Shown here piece by piece: positions 1 to 13,296 of a stretch of DNA of 27,930 nucleotides (positions within the stretch are counted from its first letter, which is position 1; every line of letters begins with the position of its first letter). The DNA is from Parasitella parasitica. Its lineage: Eukaryota; Mucoromycota; Mucoromycetes; Mucorales; Mucoraceae. Location: positions 6,738-34,667 of the forward strand of contig MU619431.1 in NCBI GenBank assembly GCA_025201805.1, given 5' to 3'. Below the pieces are notes generated by a model. It was given only the letters and a program-made list of their open reading frames with translations, ran no database searches and was not told where the DNA came from. Position numbers and translations under genes: made by a program.

Positions 1-46
1 CAACAAATAAAGCAGTTTCTCCGAGTCGGGTTAAGCGAATGTCGTG

Positions 47-54
47 TATAAAAG
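47..54 (+). promoter_or_regulatory. TATA box of the trehalase gene
   Basis: TATAAAAG lies 138 bases upstream of the trehalase ATG at 185, followed by a pyrimidine-rich stretch (66-91) of the kind often seen near fungal transcription starts. The assignment rests on motif and position only. Confidence 0.5.
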
Positions 55-184
55 AGCTTGAACTTTCCCCTTCTTTCTACTCTTCTTCTGCCTTGCATAC
101 CGTTCACAGCAGAGAAGGTTCCTCGGGTACTTTGATCTGTGAAAATAGAGGGCTACGCAATAATTTCCGTCTTGTTGAAAAAGA

Positions 185-2189
185 ATGATTCATTTACGTC
201 TGATTTGTGGTATCCTCATCACCCAAATTTCATTTTATTCATCTGTAATTGCTGTTCAAAACCGTACTTTATACTCGTGTGATTCTCCAATTTACTGCGA
301 TGGTCCAATTCTTAAAACTGTGCAGCTGGCGAGAATATTTGCGGACTCAAAGACGTTTGTAGACATGGTACGTCATTTATACTAAATCATAGATCTTCAC
401 GACTAACACTGCATGCTTGCCCATAGCCCACTGCCAAACCTGAGGCCCAAATTATTGCCTCTTTCAATCAACTAGGTGGTACAAACGCAACAAAGGACCA
501 AGTGATGCAATTTTTGAATGAAAATTTCTTGCCTGCTGGAACAGACGTGAAGCTTTTAACTAACATCACAATACCTGAATTATCTTGGATAGATACTATC
601 TCTGATCCCGAATATCGTGGTTGGCTCAGCACCCTCAACAAAGCCTGGGGTAATTTGACTTTTGAATTCGATGATTCTGCTTTATGCCAAGATTGCACTT
701 CATCTACTTTACCAGTATCTCGTCCTTTTGTTGTACCGGGTGGGCGCTTTCGTGAATTTTACTATTGGGACTCTTTCTTTGTCATTAAAGGATTGCTCTT
801 GGGCGACCAGATCGATCTAGCAAGAGACATGATTGAAAATTTTTTTGATTTTGTCAAAAGATATGGTTTTGTTCGTAAGTAGCATACTGAAGTATCACCG
901 TATAGACACTAATGTGGATGGATGTAGCAAACGGCGCTCGCATTTACTATCTTAACCGCTCACAGCCTCCATTTTTAACCCACATGGTACAAGCATACTA
1001 TGACAAAACAGGCGATGATGACTTCATGACAAAAGCTTTACCTATATTGGACCAAGAATATGCCCATTGGATGGCAAACGCCTCTATTCGAGTTCAAGAT
1101 CCTAAACATGATAAGACTTACACTTTGAATCATTACGTTACTCTCAATGCATCTCCTCGCCCCGAATCCTATGTAGAAGATTATAATACTGTTAATAATG
1201 GAACTGATTTTACTGACGCCGAGAAATTGCAAATGTACGCCGATATCGCCGCGGGTGCCGAGTCTGGTTGGGATTACTCCTCTCGATGGACCAAGAACAA
1301 AGCGCCTGCAGCTAATCAAACGGAAAGTTATGAAATGTTGCGTACCATTAACACCGCCAGCATTGTTCCTGTCGAGCTCAACTCACTTTTATGGCATACT
1401 GAAACCAAGCTATCTCAATGGCATGTGCTCTTTGGCAACAAGACAAAGGATCATAAAAGCAAGTCCAAGTACTACACAAAGCAGGCAAAGACCCGATTAT
1501 CTGCCATGGAACATCTCATGTGGAACCAGCAAGACCACGCGTTCTACGACTTTAACTTGACAAGTAATGCACAGAGCATTCAATTCACACCTGCCAGTCT
1601 GTTTCCCATGTGGGTCGGTGCATTACCCGAGAAAATCCTCAAAAATAGAACCCAGGTTGCCAAATTATACGATGAAACAGAAAATGCACTTCGAAAATAT
1701 CCTGGTATTCTGACCACATCCTATTATAACACAACAATGCAATGGGACTGGCCCAACGGCTGGCCCCCTCTCTCTTTTGTAGCCATGGAAGGCATGTTGC
1801 GTATAGATGACCTTCTCAATAGGGAGGAACGCTTCAAAAATGGCACAGTCAAATACAAGGGGCCAAAACTTAACACCACACGAGGAACTCCCATCTCCAC
1901 ATTGGCTCGTGTCTTGGCAGAACGCTATGCTGCTTCTGCTTACTGCGGTTGGATTAACACAGGTGGATCGATTCCCGGTATACTTGAGAAATTAAACACC
2001 TCGGTAACAGATGATGGCCACATGTTTGAAAAATTCGATGTTAACACAATCGGTTTGTCTGGTGGTCAAGGCGAATATGTAACTCAAACTGGTTTTGGGT
2101 GGACTAATGGGATTGCTTTTTGGATTTTCAATCAATGGCCCAACTTTACAACTCCTGACTGTACCCAAGTCATCAAATTAGACTTGTAG
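185..2189 (+). CDS. Secreted trehalase, glycoside hydrolase family 37
   Basis: Predicted to hydrolyse trehalose to two glucose molecules outside the cell or in the wall/secretory space. Exons 185-367, 427-874 and 928-2189 join in frame (introns of 59 and 53 bases) to give 630 residues. The N-terminus has a hydrophobic signal peptide (about residues 1-23) and the mature part carries more than ten N-glycosylation sequons. GH37 signatures are present: PGGRFREFYYWDSFF near residue 165, NGARIYYLNRSQPP across the second junction, QWDWPNGWPP near residue 482, and a C-terminal GGQGEYVTQTGFGW. The acceptor at 927 was chosen over an earlier AG because only it restores YGFVPNGAR. There is no N-terminal regulatory/calcium-binding extension as in cytosolic neutral trehalases, so this is the secreted type. 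The length is normal for the family and no damage is visible. Confidence 0.95.
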
Positions 2190-3234
2190 TCTATGATAGA
2201 CATATATACATACTAATATATAAGAATTATTTATTCACTAAATGTAAAACACTTTGTAGAAGTGATACCTGATTTTGACGGTTTCTTTACTTTTAAATAG
2301 TTAGAGTAACGTCAACTAAAATTCTCTATCACAAGAGTAAAAACTCGAAGCTAGCATTTTTAGCTGAGTTTTTTGAACTTCATTAGCAATAAATCATGAT
2401 GTTTCACGGCCAAAAAGAAGAAAACAATTTTCATGGTGTAAATCCTGTTATTTATATCAATTCTTTGTATTTCATCCGGATTTTAAATGTTCCATAATAG
2501 TGAAATAGTTTTATTGTAAGATAAAACTTCAATCTTCTCGGAATCGTAGTGAATCAATTGCTTTATTTATATTATAAAAAGACATTTGTTATTGAAATGG
2601 AGTCTACCAAATTTATGCGCTAACACAGTTTTGCTTATCTCATAACATTCCATCAGTATCAGATATTTACTCATAACTTCTGTGATCTGCCATAATCATA
2701 TGTAGGAGATCATGGCAATGTACTTCAATTGAAGATTGAAGAAGATTGTCTAATGGTGTGATATGATATACGCTTGTGTCAACTGGAGAATAAAGTCTCT
2801 TTTTCAAATCAAGAAGGTTATTCTTGAAGTATCACAGATCTGAGCACCAGGATAAAGGTTAAGGCACTGCCAGATCAAAGACGTGTAGCCCTTGTTGTAT
2901 AGCCTTACACCGTACCCTGTCAAGTAGATTGTCATTGTGAATTAGTCTTGTCATCAATTAGTAATCTAAATAAGTCACCGTAAATTTATGTAGTAGTTGT
3001 AAAAGAAGGTTTAAATAGCAGATGCAAATTCGATCTTAAATAAACTATCTTTAAATTTTTTGCATCCCGTTAATCTTTGGTTCTAATTATCTTTTTTTGA
3101 TCCACCAATATCAAAATCAGCATTCATGTCTTTATTTAATCCAAGGAGCTATCAGATGATCATATCACAAATTAACATATCAGAATTGCATATAATCGAT
3201 AATAGGCTTCGATAAACAGCAAAATAAACACTGT

Positions 3235-3373
3235 CTTATGCGCCATAAGAACAGGCATGATCATCGCTATCTGAGCATAACTTGCTTACCACTGAGCGAT
3301 GTCTCTATTAAAAAATTTCCGCAAAAACATTTTGGTTTTTTCGCTGTCGGAGTTTAAATTGGAAAATCACGTG
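3235..3373 (-). repeat. Left arm of 140-bp inverted repeat with conserved 74-bp core
   Basis: This segment is the reverse complement of 27791-27930. The first 74 bases (3235-3308) are identical to the other copy. The remaining 65 carry about nine mismatches and one gap, and similarity stops at CACGTG (3368-3373). On the minus strand the order is CACGTG, an A/T-rich spacer, then the conserved core. The core contains ATCGCTCAGTGGTAAGCA, close to a tRNA A box, the arms CATCGCT and AGCGATG, and ends in the hairpin CTTATG-GCG-CATAAG. It may be a dispersed repeat, a tRNA-related SINE or a small RNA gene; the sequence does not decide. Confidence 0.85.
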
Positions 3374-5303
3374 CTTTGGCTTGTCACAAGTTTTGCGCGA
3401 AATTTTTGGAATTAGGTGTGCAATTTGTATTAACCGTTATTAAGAGTATAATATCAGAGCATTATTTAAATAATGTTAAATATATTTTCGTATAATTTTT
3501 TTCTAAGGTAATTGTGGTATCCATATAAATGCTGTGTATCCTAAATCTAACACAATTATATGCACAACAGATCATAATAATACTCAATGTTGTTAATTCT
3601 TTTAAAAATACGAAATAAGCTACAAGTTGTAATTGAACCTCTTGCAATATTCTAGGTTTTTTGAAGATAAACATCAAGACTAGATAGCATGATGTTGGTG
3701 AGGCATCTTGTCCAGATTGTCTCTTCTTTATTGTAAAATAGAGAATTAAGTCTGTTCCTGGAATATGTTGTGCCAGGAAGGCATGAGATTAAGCAATTAT
3801 TAGATTGGTAATTCTTTGTATACAATGACAAGGATTAAGCTATTAATGTACAATAGAACTGTAATGAACTTGGTATGTAATACCAAGCTCAATGTTTAAC
3901 CATGATGACAAATAGTGTTACAATAGATATAATCAAGTATAAAAAGATGGCATTTTCTTTTCAATAAAGTCATTAGTATTTGTGTCTGATTTTATTTTTA
4001 TAAAGTTATACATTTTTTTGAGCAGATCATTTTTATATATCCTCTGCGCATAACAGAATACTTTTATTTAATGATATCTAATAAGGAGTGTCAGACATCA
4101 GATGTAATTTGGACAAATATTGATTAAGATACATTTTTGTATAAATAGAGATCATTTCTAAATGTCAATAATGTTGATGATTCAAATCAAATCTAAGCGG
4201 TAATGTATTATACTCTATATAATACATCATAAAGTGAGCATGAGTAGAACTGCGTAGTAGAATGGGATGACTTTATTTGGACATGGCAAAGAGACATGAG
4301 TGGTGCCATTGAATGGTGGACCTGTATCCCAGTACAGAGTGGTGATATCCTATGATATTTGGTTCCTGAAATCAGTGTTAAATCCTGATGAATGTTCTTC
4401 CACCAGAAGCTACTGTGAAGAACACTCTATCTTTACGTATCTATGCTCTTGTCTTACTGATAATTCGGAAAGTCGTATTCACCAATCTCCTAGAGATTAG
4501 TTCAAGGCGTACACAATTATCCCTTATCCTAGATCATGATCCTATTGCTGCGGCACTGTCAAATAACTATAAATACCTTCATAACATGTACTAGTTTAAA
4601 TCCTTATCCATTCTTGGAATAGCAAAATAAATAGATTCAGTTCTAATTGTATTTTTTCTGCCTATATTTTGTTATTATGAACATATAAAAGTCTTCAGTT
4701 TTTTATCTGGTTTTACCTAGAGATAGTCTTCATCACTTTTTATGTAACATTGACAAAGAATTTTGCTATTCCCTTCACACTAGCACAACAGAAACTATAG
4801 AACCGCGATCGAACCTGAAAGACATGGCGGTGACCCAGCTCTATGGAATGATAAAAGTATCCTATTCATGAAAATATCGTTATCGATAAAGTTAGCAACA
4901 AAAGAAATGAGACAGTACTAAAGACAGTTATTCTTGTATTGATAGCCATAAAAAAATGAAACAATCAATATGTTATGGATAGATATATGTATTTAAAAAC
5001 ATTACAGCAATTCGCCTCAATGCCCCCTTTTTACGTTTTGGCGGGAGACGCGCAAAAAAAAAAGAGAACATTTTTCATCAATGCTACGCATGGTACATAT
5101 ACAAATCTGATGCTCTCTTTGCTATTCAATCTTGAAGATACACGTGATCGATGGTTTTGCTGTTTTGAAACTGCTTCCATGTATAACATACATTGCACTC
5201 TGCTTTCCCCCTTTTTTCTTTTGTTAAAAAAGCATTAATAAAAAAAAAGTAGGAGGTTCTTCTTGCTTGACGAGAAACTGCTACATACATTTCTTTTTCT
5301 TTT

Positions 5304-5336
5304 ACATATATACATATATACATACATATATATATT
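5304..5336. repeat. ACATATAT-type microsatellite
   Basis: Imperfect repeats of ACATATAT occur immediately upstream of the Sel1-repeat gene (ATG at 5360). The tract probably lies in the promoter or 5' leader and could include its TATA element. Confidence 0.7.
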
Positions 5337-5359
5337 AAGCTATCTTTAGATAATATCAA

Positions 5360-6487
5360 ATGGAAAGGCTCAAGCGATTATTTTATAATTCAAATAATCA
5401 GAGACAACGTAGACATAAGTCAGATCAAGCGGTTGTGCCACAAACAAAAAAAAAGAGATTCTCCGTAGTTCTTCTGAAATCTGCCATCGACCCGAATCAT
5501 GAGCAACAGAAAAAGAGGCCCACAACAAAGAGCATTTCAAAATCAACTTCATTTTTACAACTCCAGTCATTTGCCAACAATAATGGAGCTATTAAACGAA
5601 GCCGCTCCATGTTTGGTCAGCTTGCATCATTGAATAAGCCTGTCGTGGAGAATGAAGAGGGTGGTGCCACAAATACAATTAATAGTAGTGTGTTTAACGA
5701 CAGCATATTTCAAGATTACTACAATAACGCACTAGAAAGTGATATTCTACATACAGCAGCAGTTTCTATATCCTCTGCATACAATACAGTCAATAATAAC
5801 AAGATTTTGTTATCGTGTATCGGCGGTGGCAACCATCAGAATAGCCATTTGCAGCTTGGAATACAATTTTATGAAAAAGGAGACATTGAAGATGCAACTC
5901 ATCATTGGCGATTAGCGACGGAAGAGGGTGAGACTGTAGCTGTATTTTTTTATGGTTTAGCGTTAAGGCATGGATGGGTACGGATTATAAGCAAAGCATT
6001 TCCTAAAAGCCATATTATATTAATAACTTACATTTACTTAGGGGTGTAGAAAGAGTCCTGCAATTGCATTGAGATATCTTCAAAAGACAACTAATGAATT
6101 CAATCCATCCCAACTACAATCGGCCCTTTCTCGGCTAATGAGTCCTGCTAAAACAGAGTCATTAGCCTGCTCTATATATGAACTAGGAGAGTTCTTTTGG
6201 CATGGTTGGGAGGTAAGCTTTTGAGGAGGGTATCGGGCTAAAATATTAATATATTTTTTCAGGTACCAAAAAGTGTCACCATGGCAACCTGGTATTTTCA
6301 GTTAGCTGCAAACATGGGAAACCCTAATGCCATGAATGATTTAGGATTTTGCTATAAATATGGGCACGGCGTAGCAAAAGATAACCATCAGGCGGCTAAA
6401 CTATACCGTAAAGCTGCAAAACATGGTTTTATTGTTGAAAATAATGCATGGATTTGGAACTCACAGTATGACCATGACGAAGAATGA
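5360..6487 (+). CDS. Sel1-repeat (TPR-like) protein
   Basis: Exons 5360-5977, 6042-6212 and 6263-6487 join in frame to give 337 residues. The first 130 or so residues are basic, rich in Ser/Asn/Gln and look disordered. The rest holds Sel1-like helical repeats: HLQLGIQFYEKGDIEDATHH, FYGLALRHGWGCRKSPAIA (completed across the first junction), ELGEFFWHGWEVPKSVTMA and AMNDLGFCYKYGHGVAKDN. Such repeats act as scaffolds for protein-protein contacts; the arrangement resembles fungal Sel1 proteins of the Dsf2/chitin-synthase-activator type, but I cannot assign an orthologue. There is no signal peptide or membrane segment. Both introns have normal GT-AG ends, and the acceptor at 6041 is required to avoid an immediate stop. 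Confidence 0.85.
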
Positions 6488-6538
6488 ATAAGCCATGGAT
6501 TAGCTTTCTTTTTTTTTTTCAGGAGAACATAAAGCAAA

Positions 6539-6546
6539 TATAAATA
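6539..6546 (+). promoter_or_regulatory. TATA box of first small secreted protein gene
   Basis: TATAAATA followed by CGA lies 71 bases before the ATG at 6610. It is preceded at 6516-6527 by TTTTCAGGAGAA. The same pair of elements occurs before the paralogue at 7493, so the promoter seems to have been duplicated with the gene. Confidence 0.55.
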
Positions 6547-6609
6547 CGAATATCGAGCTATTATCGTACCTTTATCTTTTTTTTTCTTCTTTTTTCCCCC
6601 TTTAAAAAA

Positions 6610-7035
6610 ATGTTGCAAAAAACTGTATTATTTTCTTTGACGACAATTGTATCTATTGCAGCTGCATCTTCGTTTTCACCAAGAGGACATACTTATCCAA
6701 CCATTTCTGACCGTTTATCCCGAAAAGGCATTGATGGCGACCAAATAGGCTGTAAATGTATAATGTCTTCCCCAACGAAACAGAACACAGACTCCACAAA
6801 CTGCATGTGCATCAACCGTGCTGATGGCTCAGTGAATGAGAGTGATATCTGCTCACCATACATAGGTAAAAAACAAATATACTCAACATCTCTTGCATAA
6901 ACCAACACAGACACTATTTACAGCTTTTGTAGTGATGTTACAAACAATGGTAGCTTGTACCAGAAATGCTTGGGGCACTATTGTCCTGCCACAGGCGCTA
7001 CAAAAACCCCTCCTAAATATATTCCCTGGTTCTGA
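6610..7035 (+). CDS. Small secreted eight-cysteine protein, copy 1
   Basis: Exons 6610-6865 and 6911-7035, separated by a 45-base intron, encode 126 residues. Residues 1-20 form a signal peptide (MLQKTVLFSLTTIVSIAAAS). The mature part has eight cysteines in the order C-x-C, C-x-C, C, C, C, C: IGCKCIM, NCMCIN, DIC, SFCSDV, QKCLGHYC. The acceptor at 6910 was chosen because it keeps phase and reproduces the exon-2 pattern of the neighbouring paralogue (FC-x-D-x-T, LY-x2-C, HYC). The spacing suggests a disulfide-stabilised extracellular protein such as a wall protein, effector or antimicrobial peptide, but I recognise no family and infer only secretion. It is a tandem duplicate of the gene at 7493. 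Confidence 0.75.
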
Positions 7036-7128
7036 GGACATCAATTGTAATTGTATTAGTAATAAAAGTTTTCGCCAACATTATAAAAATTTTCTGTTCT
7101 TTAAAAGTGATTTGAATGAATTTTATGA

Positions 7129-7332
7129 CTTAAATTAGAGCTACCATTAGAACTTGGCTTAGTGCTATATGACAGTGTCCCTATTATCAACTTCCAACTA
7201 AACGTAGTACCTAAGCCTCTCGCTAATATTATATGCCACTTGACATCTGGTATGTAAGACTAATTCAATTGCCTGTTGTGTTTCATTGCCGGACCTTATT
7301 TATCGCAGGGACCTGTAACAAATATTCAGGCA
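7129..7332 (+). pseudogene. Possible 3' gene fragment between the secreted paralogues
   Basis: An open stretch without ATG encodes a non-random-looking peptide containing LELGLVLYDSVPIINFQLNV. It could splice from the GT at 7256-7257 (GTATGT) to the acceptor at 7308-7309 (TCGCAG), ending at TAA after TCNKYSGM. There is no start codon or upstream exon within the spacer. I do not recognise it and it does not resemble the neighbouring cysteine proteins. It may be a remnant or chance. Confidence 0.2.
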
Positions 7333-7427
7333 TGTAAATTATACGACAGCATGACCCAGAAAACAATGAATGATTCTAATTTGCACTTTTTCAGGAGAAT
7401 TCAGCAATCAATCAATATATTTAATTG

Positions 7428-7435
7428 TATAAATA
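7428..7435 (+). promoter_or_regulatory. TATA box of second small secreted protein gene
   Basis: TATAAATACGA lies 65 bases upstream of the ATG at 7493, with TTTTTCAGGAGAA about 40 bases before it. Both elements match the promoter of copy 1 in sequence and order. Confidence 0.55.
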
Positions 7436-7492
7436 CGACCATTGAAACAAATATAGTTTCTATATACTTTTTCTTTTTCTTCTTGCCTTGAA

Positions 7493-7921
7493 ATGTTGCC
7501 AAAAACTTTCTTTTTATTGACAGCAATTGTATCTATAGCAACTGCACTTTCTTCAACGAGTATTCCGGAAAGCCTAGAAAAAAAGGGCATCGATTACCAC
7601 AAAATAGGCTGCAAATGCCTGATGCCTTTCCTAGACGAACAAAATCGGGATTCCAGCAAGTGCAAGTGTGTTGAACGAAAAAATGGAAAAAGCATTGATT
7701 ACTATAAATGTGAAGTATACGTAGGTATGTATCACAAATTTGTTTTATAATCATGAATGCAATGTATACTCAAAACATTGTATATCCATCTATGTATAGG
7801 CATCGTGTTCGACTTTTGCAAAGATGCTACGGATAAAGCGGATCTGTATGGGCGATGTGTAGCACATTACTGCAACACAGAGAGCTCAACAAAGCCTCCT
7901 GCAAACATCTTCACGTTCTAA
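7493..7921 (+). CDS. Small secreted eight-cysteine protein, copy 2
   Basis: Exons 7493-7724 and 7800-7921 (75-base intron) encode 117 residues. A signal peptide covers about residues 1-20 (MLPKTFFLLTAIVSIATALS). The eight cysteines match copy 1 in order: IGCKCLM, KCKCVE, YKCEV, DFCKDAT, GRCVAHYC. Shared sequence includes KGID, IGCKC and the C-terminal HYC. The intron sits at the same codon and phase (after the G of a conserved Gly) in both copies, supporting one duplication event. The two have diverged considerably, so the duplication is not recent or selection is diversifying. The function is unknown; an extracellular role is inferred from the signal peptide and cysteines. The stop lies 127 bases from the convergent Ytm1 gene. 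Confidence 0.75.
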
Positions 7922-8048
7922 AGATATTATAAACCTCACATGCAATGAAATATGTACCTAGATACTACAGTCCTTTGCAACCAAAATTATGTCCATGTTT
8001 TCCATGATTATTAGAACAAAGTATTTTATTTCCAAGTAAATAAAAAAT

Positions 8049-9480
8049 CTAAACCTTTGCTTGATAAATTCTCAATTTCTTGTCTTCACCACCACTCAGA
8101 ATCTTGTTACCGTCCCAAAAGACGCTGAAAATCTTGCTCTTTGACTTTTCCTCTTCAGCGTCAACTGTGTATAGAGGTTCTCTACTACGAATATCCCAAA
8201 CACGGACTGTAGAGTCATACGAACCCGTGCATAGTGCGTATTCAGACGTTGCCGACCAGGAAACAGACGAAACCCATGCCGTGTGTCCACGAAGACTCAT
8301 CTTTACATTTGTACCATCTACATACGACATGATTAAGTGTCAATTTATAAAATTGTAACAATTTCATCATCATGCAATACCTTCTGATCTAGGGTCCCAT
8401 AGCCTTACAGTATTATCGGAATGACCAGTTGCAAGCAGTTTGGAGTATTTGGAATAGTCAACATCAAGAACAACCTTTTCGCAGTTCTTTGTCGTCAAAT
8501 TTACTTGCTGCTCTACATCCCACGAACGGATGGAATGGTCCCAGCCACCTGTATATACAATATTTGCATCTGATCCATCAAAATCAACAGCGTTGACGCC
8601 TCCCACATGGCCCTCCAAAGATACGGCTTTTGTCTTGATCTTTCTATCTGATTTTTCACTGTTTTTCTTTCTCTTTTTGTTGCTTGAAGCTTCTTCAATA
8701 AACTCATCTTCGGTAGGTTCGTCAGTAGACCACACCTTGACTAAACCATCGGCTGAAGCACTAGCCACCTGTTTGCCGATATGATTCACAGCGACTGATT
8801 CAACAGGTCCCTTGTGTCCTTTGCATTCGTACATGATGCGATGTGAATCCTCTCCTTCAGTATACTCCCAACCTAATACAGTGTGGTCAAGGGAGCCAGA
8901 GAAAATTGAATTGTTATGTCCAAATGCAACGCTCTTGACAGCATCACTATGGCCAATAAGGGTACTGATGCATTCTCCTGTGGTATTCCATAATCTAACC
9001 ATATTGTCGTAAGAGCCTGTGGCAAACAACCCATTCAAACCCTTTACTGAACTGATCCAATCATCATGCTGGTAGGCAGTGAGAGGAATAGGAGGTAGCA
9101 TTGATTCAACATATTCGATGGTGACAAGATTTTCCTATTTGACAGGTTAGACAAATTAATAGTATTACGACAATGGTATATACATTACAGTGGAGAGTTG
9201 AGCAGCGTTTAAATATTCAACAATGCTAGTTCTTAATAACTGGCCATCAATCAAGAAATCAAAGGGAATATGTTTATCTGGTAACTGTGAGCCTACATTG
9301 TTGCCTCGAAAGAAGGATAAAAAAAAAGGATTACTTACCATTGTTCAGTAAATTATTGACGATTTCCGAGAGACCATCCTTTCTAATGTTGGAAGGTAAT
9401 AAAATAGCAGCATCGTTGACTGCATACTCTGGTTTTTGCGTAGTAAATCGTACTTGAACTTGCTCTTGTTCCATAGACAT
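8049..9480 (-). CDS. YTM1: Ribosome biogenesis WD40 protein Ytm1 (WDR12 family)
   Basis: On the minus strand, exons 9480-9339, 9292-9189, 9134-8381 and 8317-8049 join in frame to 422 residues, close to the length of WDR12. The N-terminus (residues 1 to about 80, VQVRFTTKPEYAVNDAAILL with one Q inserted after FTT) is the NLE domain, known in this family to contact the AAA ATPase Rea1/midasin. It is followed by WD40 repeats (FATGSYDNMVRLW, IFSGSLDHTVLGWE, VASASADGLVKVW, VYTGGWDHSIRSWD, LLATGHSDNTVRLWD, LCTGSYDSTVRVWD, ILSGGEDKKLRIY). A Lys/Ser-rich insert (NKKRKKNSEKSDRKIK) sits between repeats 3 and 4. By family knowledge the protein acts with Nop7 and Erb1 (PeBoW complex) in 60S subunit maturation in the nucleolus. 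It shares a 172-base divergent promoter with Spc24. Confidence 0.93.
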
Positions 9481-9652
9481 TGTTTGTATACGAAAGGAAT
9501 GAAAGAAAGATTATGATAAAACCTTTTTAAAGCCTTCAAATCCAAGAAAACTTCTGTGGCTTATAGAAAGTCTACTGAACATTGCTTCTATTGATTAATT
9601 GGCATTTGGGAGCTTGTCACCTCCCTTTCTTCTCTCTTTTTACACACACAAA

Positions 9653-10388
9653 ATGTTTAAACTAGGCTTTAATCCATCGATTATCGAAGATATTGAGCGA
9701 TCTATACAAAAGGCACTGGAGAATAATCCTCTTGATGAACTGGATCAAGTCAAGAAAACACGATTGGAATCTGAAATGAAGATGCAAAAGATTATCCAAG
9801 CAAAGGAAGACGAAATTAAAGGTATGAGCGAACGGTGGATAGGGCATGCAAGAGACTAACCACGCAATAGAGCTCCAAAATGAATCAGATACCCTTCGGC
9901 TTAAAGAATCGAAAGTTAACCAAAGTTACAAGGCGTTAAATGAGGAGCATGTTTTAAGCGAGGCAGAGCTCCAAAAACTAACAGCGTTGCAGTCTATAGA
10001 ATTAGAAGCAATCGAGGAATTGAACAAGGAAATACAGTTGCAGGAATCACAGCTTGTTGAATTAGAATCTTCAGAGACATCATTAGAAGCAGTGTCTCCA
10101 GATGAGTATGTTGCTGTGTCTGTTGTATGACAATTGTATCTTAAATGCATTCCCGTAGACTTCGATTAGGACTTTACCGTGGTTTAGGCATATCATCGCA
10201 GATTATCAACGACAAAATAGAAACTGTAGTACTTAGTAAGCAATCAAGCAAAGGTGTAGATTTATATGCTGAACTAATGTGTTCTTTTCTCAAAAGCAAC
10301 TGCTGATAAACAGGATATTCGCTCAATGGCATTAAGCTACGATGTCGATTATCTTTCAAATCAATGCTGGGAATTTTTATCAAAGTGA
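9653..10388 (+). CDS. SPC24: Kinetochore protein Spc24 (Ndc80 complex)
   Basis: Exons 9653-9821, 9871-10105, 10159-10235 and 10297-10388 join in frame to 190 residues. Residues from about 15 to 130 are an uninterrupted Glu/Lys/Gln-rich coiled coil. The C-terminal part has the short globular signature ELRLGLYRGLGIS and ends in DVDYLSNQCWEFLSK, matching the Spc24 fold in which the last segment packs against Spc25. By family knowledge Spc24-Spc25 anchors the Ndc80 complex to the inner kinetochore. The introns are 49-61 bases. An in-frame TTG lies upstream at 9599, but the ATG at 9653 gives the expected N-terminus (MFKLGFNPSIIEDIE). Confidence rests on the LYRGLGI motif, size and coiled coil; another coiled-coil protein is possible but less likely. 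Confidence 0.75.
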
Positions 10389-10840
10389 GCACAGTTGAAA
10401 AGCACACGATATCGCATACATGATATATACGCATATATACTATATACCTTTCTTCACCTTTTATATATCTAATCGTACATGTATACTATTATTAAACTGC
10501 TTGTTATCAGTTGCTAAAACAAATGAAATGTAACCGTTGTGAAATCACAAAATAGTGGCTTTTGATGCTCTAGAAATAAGCTTGCAGAGCAAAAACATTT
10601 GGTATTTGCCTTGAAAATGTACCTTGATTATAGATTGAAGGTTAGACGAGAAGATCGACATCAAAGAGTTCAGTCCGGTGCATAATGTGCTTTAAGGTAA
10701 TTTTAAATGCGTGACGTTCGGATGGTTTATTGGTGCTTTCACAAGTAAAATATATAAGCAAAGTAAATGTAAAACCCACAAATGACGCTTTTTTTTCCTT
10801 GCTCTTTTTAATCTTTCCCCCTCTCTTAGATTTAGCCAAC
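10389..10840. other. Intergenic region upstream of the Snf1 kinase
   Basis: Around 450 bases of AT-rich DNA without a gene. Near its 3' end are TATATAAG (10751-10758, 83 bases before the ATG) and a pyrimidine-rich tract (10788-10827), which together look like a core promoter. Confidence 0.5.
10751..10758 (+). promoter_or_regulatory. TATA-like element of the Snf1 gene
   Basis: TATATAAG lies 83 bases upstream of the ATG at 10841 and is followed by a C/T-rich tract. This is motif and distance evidence only. Confidence 0.4.

Positions 10841-13296
<2,456 letters not shown>

Larger units (their letters stand above)
2190..5359. other. Gene-poor AT-rich intergenic region
   Basis: About 3.2 kb in which I see no supportable gene. 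The open frames are short (under 90 codons), lack family motifs and have the composition of random AT-rich sequence. The region holds one arm of the inverted repeat (3235-3373). It also holds a stretch around 3690-3985 with a TATAAAAAG (about 3939) followed by AATAAA (about 3964), resembling a small Pol II unit or a solo LTR. An AT-rich microsatellite lies just before the next gene. Decayed transposon sequence is likely, but no terminal repeats or coding remnants could be confirmed. Confidence 0.6.
7036..7492. other. Spacer between the two small secreted protein genes
   Basis: The spacer contains the 3' end of copy 1, a short open stretch without ATG at 7129-7257 that may be a decayed exon, and the promoter of copy 2. 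I see no complete gene. Confidence 0.5.

Noticed and set aside
4300-4594. Overlapping short open frames in the 3.2 kb spacer
   Set aside because: No domain, no splice continuation and composition like random AT-rich DNA.
4975-5238. 87-codon frame upstream of the Sel1-repeat gene
   Set aside because: It contains long A and T runs and no recognisable protein pattern; more likely promoter DNA.
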